Assembly (NCBI RefSeq): GCF_000149955.1
Contig: NC_030987.1
Coordinates: 1,210,003-1,274,002, forward strand
From: Fusarium oxysporum f. sp. lycopersici 4287
Lineage: Eukaryota > Ascomycota > Sordariomycetes > Hypocreales > Nectriaceae
Direction: 5' to 3'
Length of the DNA stretch: 64,000 bases
The notes beneath the pieces are model-generated. The model was not told the DNA's origin, searched no databases, and saw only the letters and a list, made by a program, of their open reading frames with translations. Shown here in pieces: positions 57,399-64,000 of this stretch. Every line of letters starts with the position of its first letter. The stretch's first letter is position 1. A program made the position numbers and the translations under genes.

Positions 57399-60300
57399 AT
57401 GTCTGAATCCGAGAGCTTTGATGTTGTTCAGCACGAGGAAGCTGTCGCTTCTCAGTCTGATGCTGCTGCCACTGAGCCCGAGAGCCCTCAGGCAACCGCT
57501 CCTGCGTCCCCCGAGACTCCCAAGGAGAAGGCAAAGGAGAACGGAGAGTCAAAGCCAGCTTTGAAGAAGCCTACTACAACCTCCACGACGGGTACTCGTC
57601 GACCTGGCTCTACTTCGACCACGGCCAAGCCTGCTGCGACTAGCACTCGTGCGCCTGGCGGTCTGAGCAAGCCCCCAACCCGACCTCCTGCCTCGACTGT
57701 TCGCCGTCCTGCGACATCGACTTCTAGCGCGAGCCACCGAAGCCGACCTAGTATGAGCGCCAGCGAAGATGACAAGAAGTCGACCACCTCCACCGCTTCT
57801 TCTGCTCGTAGAACAAGCTCTATTGTGTCTAGCCCGGGCAAGACTGCTGAGAGGAGGACCGTTGGTACTACAAGTTCGACAACTGCTACCCGACGACCTG
57901 CGTCGACATCCACCGCGGCCCCACGAACTTCTACTACCCGAACGGCAGCTACCCCTAGCACTACCGCGACACGAACGGCCGCCACTCGATCAACGGCTGC
58001 AACACCCACCGCCAGCAAGCGTCTCTCTACTTCGGGCTCCTTGACTGCTGCTTCCCGAACTGCAACTCGACCTGCTGCTGCTTCTGCGGAATCTGCCAAG
58101 GAAATCGAGGCCCTCAAGGCCAAGCTGGCGGAGGGTGAGAGCGAGATCGAAGCTCTCAAGATTGAGGTGAAGAGCTCAGAGGAGAAGATCGCTGAGCTCA
58201 CTGAGAAGATTTGGTAAGGAGGTGACCCCTGCCGAGACCGACGCGAAGCCCAGTGAAGACAACGACGAAGCAATTGCCACTCTCAAGTCTGAGCACGAGT
58301 CTGCAATTGCTGCTCTCGAGAGCCAGGTTTCTGAGGCGAATGAGAAGCTGCATGCTGCAGAGAGCGATCTTGAGAAGCTTCGAGCTGACCTTGATGCTGC
58401 TGTTAGCGCCAAGGAAGCAAGTGAGACTGAGCTTGACTCATTGAAGAAGCAGCTCGAGGCTGCTCAGGCTGAGAATGAGGAGAAACTCAACTCTAGTCAG
58501 GAGGCACTCCAGAAAGCCATTGAGGAGAACGCATCCAAGATCGAGGAGCTGAAGGCTGTCCTTGAGGCTGAGAAGGCATCTGCTATCGAGGCGCTGGAAG
58601 CAAAGCACAAAGAGAATCTTGAGAAGGGCCAGACTGACGCTTCCTCTCACGAGACTGCTTTAGCTGAGCTCAAGGCTTCTCATGAGGCTGCGGCCGCTGA
58701 GTTGCAAAAGAAGATCGACGAATTAACCTCTTCGCAGTCAGCCCTCGAATCCGCTAACGACGACAAGCTCAAGTCTGAGCAGGAGGAGCACAGCTCTAAG
58801 ATTTCTGCTCTTGAGGCTGATGCCGCGGAGGCTAAGGCGAAGCTGGAGGCTGCTGAGAAGGATGCCGAGGCAGCCAAGTCTGAGGTTGAGTCTCTCAATG
58901 GCGAGATTACCAAGCTTCAGTCTAGCTTGTCCGAGAAGGAAACTGAGCTCGAGGCTGCTAAGCAAGATCTTGCTAAGGCTCAAGAGGAGGCTGCATCCCT
59001 GAAGGCTGCTGCCGAGGAGGCTCAAAAGTCTCTTGCTGAGAAGGAAGACGAAATTGCCAAGGTCAAGGAGATGCACGAGGAGCGCATGAAAAGCATTTCT
59101 CAGGATTACGAGACCGAAATCGAGTCTCTTCGAGGAGACGCCTTTTTCAAGCGCAAGTACGAGGAGCTTGAAACCCAGCACAACGAGCTCCAGACCTCCT
59201 CTTCAGAGGCTGCTGAAGGCCACAGCAAGGCTCTTGAAGCTGCCAAGGCTGAACATGCTGCTGCCGTTGCTGCTTTGGAAGAGAAGGAGGCCGAGCACCA
59301 GAAGAATCTCGATGCGCTCCGTGCCAGCCACGCTGAGGAGCTCGAGTCTGCAAAGAACTCTGCCTCTGGTGACCACGATGCTCACATTGCCGAGCTCGAT
59401 TCTCTTAAGGAGAACCATGCTAAGCAGTTGGAAGTGATCAAGAACGAAGGTGCCTCTACCCATGCTGAGGAGCTTGAGTCGATCAAGGCTGCTCATGCTA
59501 GTGTTCTAGACGCTCTAAAGAAGGAGCACGACGAGGAGAAAGAGAAACTCGTTGCCGGTCACAAGAGCGAATTGGCCTCTGTCAAGGATGCAAGTGAAAC
59601 TACTCATGCTACTGAGATCGCTAGGCTCATGTCGGAGCTTGACAGTGCTAGAGAGTCTGGCGAGACTGCTCATGCTATTGAACTTGAGTCTCTGAAAGCC
59701 AAGCTTGAGGCTGAGAAGGATGCTAGCGACAAGGAGCATGCTGAGGCTTTGGCCAAGGCTCAAGAAGGCATCGAGGCTGCCAAGAATGCTGGCGATGAAG
59801 CCCATGCTGCTGAAATCGCCAAACTCAAGGCTGACCTTGAAGCTGCCAGAGATGCCGCCAAGAAGTCATTGGAGGCTGAGCTTGAGACCGCCAAGGAGGA
59901 GGTCGAGAAAGCACGCGAGTCCAACTCACAAGCTATTGAGATGGCCCGGTACGAGCTTGAGAAGAACCATGCCGATGAGGTTGAAAAGCTTCTCGAATTT
60001 AACGGCGAGGTCATTGAGCGCATGAAGAGGGAAGGCGGCGATGCCAAGAAGGAACTGGAGGAGATGACTCTGGCGCATACCAAGACTATCGAGGATATGA
60101 TGGCTGAGCACAGAAGCAACAACAGCCACCTGGAGGACAAGCTTGCTCAACAGGCTGCTTCCAACGCTGAACTTGAGGCTTCTCTGAAGGCTGCTCAGGA
60201 ATCTCTTGCCAAGGCTCAGCAGGAAGTTGAAGACCTTTCTCAGCGGCTTGCTCAGGAGAAGACCGAGCGATTCACTGCTCTTGCTGAGCTCGAGGAGGCC

Positions 60301-61235
60301 AAGAACACCAAGCCTGACACTTCCGAGGCTGATGCTCTCAAGCGAGAGCTTGCTACAACCAAGAAGTTCCACGAGGATGTCATGCATAGCCTTGATCTCG
60401 AACTCAAGGGTACACAAAATATGCTTGAGGAGCGAAGAAACGAGGTAGTAGCTAGCCAAAAGCAGGTTGCATCTCTGACCGAGGACCTTGCCCTGGTCAA
60501 GAAGGAACTCGAGGCCTTCCAGGCCCAGGCCGACGCGAGCAAAAAGACTGCCAGCGCTGATTACCAAGACCTGAATGATAGCATGACCGCTCTTGTTGAG
60601 GAGGCCACAACCAAGGCCAAGGACCTCCAAGCTAAGCTAGATGAAACTGTGGCCAAGGTCGAGGATAGTGAGAAGAAGATTGAGGTATTGGAAGCCCAGC
60701 TCAAGGTCAAGGATGCCGAGATTGCAGAGGCAAAGGTATGCGTGGATTGAGAAACCCTTAAAGCTATCTTAACTAATATGTGAATAGGCCAATGCTGCCG
60801 TTGCCAAACCCAAAGGTCTCTCGGCCAGCAGATTTGCCAACGCAGATGATGGCGACAACGCTGCTGCGAACGAAGATGCAGCGGAAGGTGAGGAGATTGA
60901 CGACCATTCCTCAGCAGCACTTGCTTCGGTGCGAAAAGCCCCTGCATGATGCACCCGCACGAGATCCAATGTGCCATGCGGTCTTTTTGGTCAGTTCAGG
61001 GCTAACATATGGATTGTAGATAAGTAAGGCGAGACTCACAGCCAAGCAAATGGATACCCTCGATAGGGAAATGAGGGATCGCAACTTGCTGTAAGTACAT
61101 GGGACTCTACGATCTAGACCACGAGGCTGACAACCTACCAGGATATTGAAGTCTATCACGGATGTCAAGTCGCCAAAGCTGGGTGGTGAACATCACTACG
61201 AGCAACAGCAATTCGAGCAGTCGCAGTTCAGTTAA
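57399..61235 (+). CDS. Long coiled-coil protein with Ser/Thr/Arg-rich head (one-base frameshift)
   Basis: Start at 57399, then an acidic start (MSESESFDVVQHEEA), a Thr/Ser/Ala/Arg/Pro-rich basic region (about 50-225) of the kind that binds microtubules or other acidic surfaces, and a heptad-type coiled coil from about residue 230 to the end, rich in Glu/Lys/Ala (HAEELESIKAAH and similar repeats). The open frame stops at 58215-58217 (TAA) but resumes at once one base shifted and continues to 60735. Later exons: 60788-60928, 61020-61090 and 61142-61235, ending HYEQQQFEQSQFS. If one T of the TTT at 58210-58212 is discounted, the coding length is divisible by three and predicts about 1213 aa. Coiled-coil similarity alone does not give a function; fungal relatives are loosely called M-protein-repeat proteins. 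Confidence 0.78.
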
Positions 61236-61981
61236 AGGAGACATGACAAACGACGAATTTTCTATTCCGCTTCTTTGGTCACTTTACAATTTAGTTCTCT
61301 GTAATACCCGCGGCCTGTGTGCAGAGCTGCAATTTTGCTTAATGCTTTTATTACATACACAACATTATGGGCAAGAGTCACTGGATATGTGAGATGGGAG
61401 GAAGATGGAGATGGAGGTGTTTAGACCGTCCTTGAGTCAACATGTAACAGAAGAGATGGTGCGAGATACATATACGTATGTACGACAGTGTCGAGGTTGA
61501 CGATACCCTGGTTTATTTCAATGCATTTGTGCTTCACTTTGTGACTGTGATCATCAGCGAATATTATCTTGTGGTTACTGACTGTAGCTTGGCAAAAATG
61601 ACGAGGTGGGCAGAGTCAAAGTTACCGCTGTAAGCTGCAGTACAGTACCTACCGCTAGCCATTTCGCTTTGACGCTGCATAACATCTTCACCAATCGCCA
61701 ATTACGCCGAATAATTCACCCAAAGAGCGGAGACTCCGCCATTTTACTGAGACACAATGACGTTGTTCAGAGTGTGAGTATTGGATGAGCTATGTATGTA
61801 TCAATGTGCTGATAACTACTGTTCCCCTCACAACAATTCTCTCATAGTCTCAACATTTATCAACTCAGCGGCTGTGGCTTTTCTTATACAACCCTTCCTG
61901 GGGAAGGACATATAAAGCGCCCAGACCTGCCGGCATTTCATCAACTTCAACTTCACTTGACACAACTTCGATCACTTCAAT
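61236..61981. promoter_or_regulatory. Intergenic region and GH31 promoter
   Basis: 746 bp. The first part is the 3' UTR of the coiled-coil gene. A GTACAGTAC core, the same as in the palindromes near 48.4 and 49.3 kb, is at 61639-61647. The last 90 bp form a well-defined promoter (see next entry). Confidence 0.45.
61898..61917 (+). promoter_or_regulatory. TATA box and CreA-type site of the GH31 gene
   Basis: CTGGGG at 61898-61903 fits the carbon-catabolite repressor consensus SYGGRG, and TATAAAG lies at 61911-61917, 65 bp before the ATG. The leader between them and the ATG is CA/CT-rich. A glycosidase gene is a plausible CreA target, but one site alone is weak evidence. Confidence 0.55.
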
Positions 61982-64000
61982 ATGGAGGGATACGCTATTC
62001 CTACCAAACCTGTCGCCAACAAAGACTCAATCGTGTCAGGTAGTCAATGGCGTTTCACCCTCATTAACGACATTGTTCTCCGCTATGAATGGGCCGAAGA
62101 TGGCGTCTTCGAAGATCGCCCATCAACATTCGCTCTCAATCGAGAATTCCCTACTCCAAAATTCACAGTCTCTGATACAGATGATCAGCTAGAGATAAGG
62201 GCAGGTGCTTTTCAAGTAACATACAACAAAACGCGCTTCGATAAATATGGTCTCGTTGTTAGCTTCAGTAACAAGAACACTCTCTGGGGCGCTGATTGGC
62301 GATATGGAGAAACGCCGCAGAATCTTGGTGGTACAGCCAGGACGCTTGATGAGGTGGATGGACGGTGTGAACTTGAGCCTGGTATCCTTTCGAGAGCGGG
62401 ATACTCAGTACTTGATGATAGCAACTCTATGCTTTTCGACTTTTCTGGATTTGCAGCACCGAGACGACCTGGAGATCGAATCGATGGGTATCTCTTCTCG
62501 TATGGCTACGATTACAAGGCTGCCATGAAGGCATTCTTTGCCATTTCTGGAAAGCAGCCTCGTCTTCCGCGATGGGCACTCGGTAATTGGTGGAGTCGCT
62601 ACTATCCTTATACTGATGAGGAGTATCTCAAGCTCATGGACAAATTTGAAGCTGAGAAGGTCCCGCTCTCAGTCGCTGTCATCGATATGGACTGGCATCA
62701 AGTTCACGGCGATCACATCCCGCATGCTGGCTGGACGGGTTACACGTGGAACAGGAAGCTCTTCAAAGATCCCAATGCCTTCACCAAAGCTTTGCACGAC
62801 AAGAAACTCAAGGTTACCTTGAATGATCATCCACATGCTGGTGTGCATCACCATGAGGATCAGTATGAGGCAATGGCCAAGGATCTTGGACACGACACCT
62901 CTGACAAAGCTCCAATTCTCTTCAACCCTGTTGACCAGAAGTTTATGCACTCTTACCTCAACACACTTCATCGAAGTCTCGAGAACGATGGCTGTGATTT
63001 CTGGTGGATTGACTGGCAGCAAGGTCCATACAGTCGTGTCCGAGGTCTCGATCCTCTTTGGCTTCTCAACCACTACCACTTTCTCGACAATGAGAAGCAA
63101 AATGGGGAAGGGAAGGCTATTATCTTCTCCCGTTTCGGAGGTCCAGGCAGTCATCGTTATCCTGTCGGTTTCTCGGGAGACAGCATAATGACTTGGGAAT
63201 CTCTCGAGTTTCAACCCGAGTTTACAGCTACAGCCTCCAACATTGGCTATGGGTGGTGGAGCCACGACATCGGTGGTCACATGGGTGGTTATCGTGACGA
63301 TGAGCTTGCGACTCGATGGGTGCAATATGGCGTTTTCTCACCTATCATGCGACTCCATTCCCAGATGGGCTTGTTCACTTCCAAAGAACCCTGGCTGTAT
63401 CGCCCTGAGTTTGCAGAGGTGATGCAAAATTTCTTGCGGTTGCGTCACAGGCTTATTCCATATCTTTACACCATGAACTGCGCATCTTCGTCGAATGATG
63501 AGCCAGTTGTGCAACCCCTGTACTGGAAGTTCCCGGAAAGAGATGAAGCATATGGAAAGCCAAACCAGTACTACTTCGGTTCAGAGCTAGTAGTTGCGCC
63601 TATCGTGAAGCCCCGCGACAAGAGAACGAACCATGGTGCCGTGGATGTTTGGGTTCCTCCTGGTCGACATGTTGACATCTTCACTGGAACTATATACGAC
63701 GGCGACCGGGACATCAGGATGTTTAGAAGCATCAAGAATATGCCTGCGCTTGCACATGAGGGCTCCATCATCCCTCTCGATGCGGACTCTGCCCCTAACA
63801 ACGGTGGCGAGAGCCCTAAGAACTTTGAGGTTCTCGTTGTTGTAGGCAAGAATGGCAGGCTCAAGATTGAGGAAGAGCTTGATGAAAATGATAAGACTGA
63901 TAAAGGGAACTACAACGAGTCTCCCATTCTTGGCTATTTCCAGCAAAGTGGCAGGCTATACTTTGAGCCCAAGGGCAAGGCTTGGAGTATCAAGTTCCTA
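61982..64000 (+). CDS. GH31 family glycoside hydrolase, intracellular type (3' end cut by window edge)
   Basis: Retaining alpha-glycosidase of family GH31 (alpha-glucosidase / alpha-xylosidase clan). Reads open from ATG 61982 to the window end, 673 codons with no intron. There is no signal peptide, so it is probably cytosolic. Order: N-terminal beta-sandwich, (beta/alpha)8 barrel from about 195 (PRLPRWALGNWWSRYYPY), VIDMDWH at about 235, the nucleophile Asp344 in DFWWIDWQQG, the acid/base Asp400 in GFSGDSIMTWESL, GWWSHDIGGHMGG, FSPIMRLHS, and the C-terminal sandwich with MPALAHEGSIIPL. The WIDWQQG nucleophile loop differs from the WIDMNE-type loop of classic alpha-glucosidases, so the substrate is uncertain; other alpha-linked sugars are possible. 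Confidence 0.92.
   Translation, partial: MEGYAIPTKPVANKDSIVSGSQWRFTLINDIVLRYEWAEDGVFEDRPSTFALNREFPTPKFTVSDTDDQLEIRAGAFQVTYNKTRFDKYGLVVSFSNKNTLWGADWRYGETPQNLGGTARTLDEVDGRCELEPGILSRAGYSVLDDSNSMLFDFSGFAAPRRPGDRIDGYLFSYGYDYKAAMKAFFAISGKQPRLPRWALGNWWSRYYPYTDEEYLKLMDKFEAEKVPLSVAVIDMDWHQVHGDHIPHAGWTGYTWNRKLFKDPNAFTKALHDKKLKVTLNDHPHAGVHHHEDQYEAMAKDLGHDTSDKAPILFNPVDQKFMHSYLNTLHRSLENDGCDFWWIDWQQGPYSRVRGLDPLWLLNHYHFLDNEKQNGEGKAIIFSRFGGPGSHRYPVGFSGDSIMTWESLEFQPEFTATASNIGYGWWSHDIGGHMGGYRDDELATRWVQYGVFSPIMRLHSQMGLFTSKEPWLYRPEFAEVMQNFLRLRHRLIPYLYTMNCASSSNDEPVVQPLYWKFPERDEAYGKPNQYYFGSELVVAPIVKPRDKRTNHGAVDVWVPPGRHVDIFTGTIYDGDRDIRMFRSIKNMPALAHEGSIIPLDADSAPNNGGESPKNFEVLVVVGKNGRLKIEEELDENDKTDKGNYNESPILGYFQQSGRLYFEPKGKAWSIKFL

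Noticed and set aside
57488..58273. 261-aa antisense ORF opposite the Ser/Thr-rich head of the coiled-coil gene
   Set aside because: It is a by-product of third-base bias and repetitive codons on the other strand; its composition is Ala/Val/Arg with no domain.
59926..60630. 234-aa antisense ORF in the coiled-coil region
   Set aside because: Mirror frame of GAG/AAG/CTT-rich heptad codons, giving Leu/Ser-rich nonsense.

Overview
The window looks like a chromosome segment from a filamentous ascomycete, most likely a Hypocreales (Fusarium-like) fungus. It carries 19 protein-coding genes on both strands. Introns are mostly 50-90 bp, with GT-AG borders and CTRAC-type branch sites. Several gene families are fungus-specific (Sec3, Zds1, TOK1 channel, DUF2433, long Not4). 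I see no operons, CRISPR arrays, insertion sequences, rRNA or convincing tRNA. The genus is inferred from family resemblance only. Both ends cut through genes, and there are two runs of N: 100 nt at 44708-44807 and 152 nt at 49669-49820.

Layout, left to right. A truncated mitochondrial hydroxyacid-oxoacid transhydrogenase (1-980, -) is followed by exocyst subunit Sec3 (2626-7505, +), a 916-aa acidic nuclear-looking protein with SUMO-interaction-like motifs (8034-10784, +) and the HECT ubiquitin ligase Ufd4 (11430-17262, -). Next come branched-chain 2-oxoacid dehydrogenase E1-alpha (19510-20912, -), a 60-aa membrane peptide ORF (21640-21822, +), ubiquinone methyltransferase Coq5 (22020-23002, +) and a DUF2433 phosphoesterase-like/RGG protein (23501-25936, -). 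Zds1 (29585-32482, +) has unusually long intergenic DNA on both sides. Then come a 102-aa orphan (35756-36064, -), the complex I 30-kDa subunit (36696-37616, -), the CCR4-NOT ubiquitin ligase Not4 (38048-43581, +), a TOK1-type two-pore potassium channel (43980-46267, -), an alpha/beta-hydrolase-like protein (47276-48422, +), an Ala/Pro-rich protein interrupted by an assembly gap (to 50391, +), PP2A activator Rrd1 (50856-52243, -), a charged protein with a SANT/Myb-like C-terminus (53100-55574, +), a long coiled-coil protein broken by a one-base frameshift (57399-61235, +) and a truncated GH31 glycosidase (61982-64000, +).

Most genes are housekeeping and I see no secondary-metabolite or effector cluster. 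Four products (transhydrogenase, E1-alpha, Coq5, complex I subunit) act in mitochondria. Two are ubiquitin ligases (Ufd4, Not4) and two regulate PP2A (Zds1, Rrd1). The points most worth checking are an apparent long Not4 isoform joined across a 677-bp intron, the homopolymer frameshift in the coiled-coil gene, a DUF2433 protein whose metal-ligand motifs are degenerate and which carries RNA-binding-like C-terminal features, a hydrolase with His where the nucleophile Ser should be, and a zds1 start codon confined to a six-base coding exon. Splice sites were placed by eye, and each model was checked for an open frame with a total coding length divisible by three (the coiled-coil gene satisfies this only when one base is discounted).
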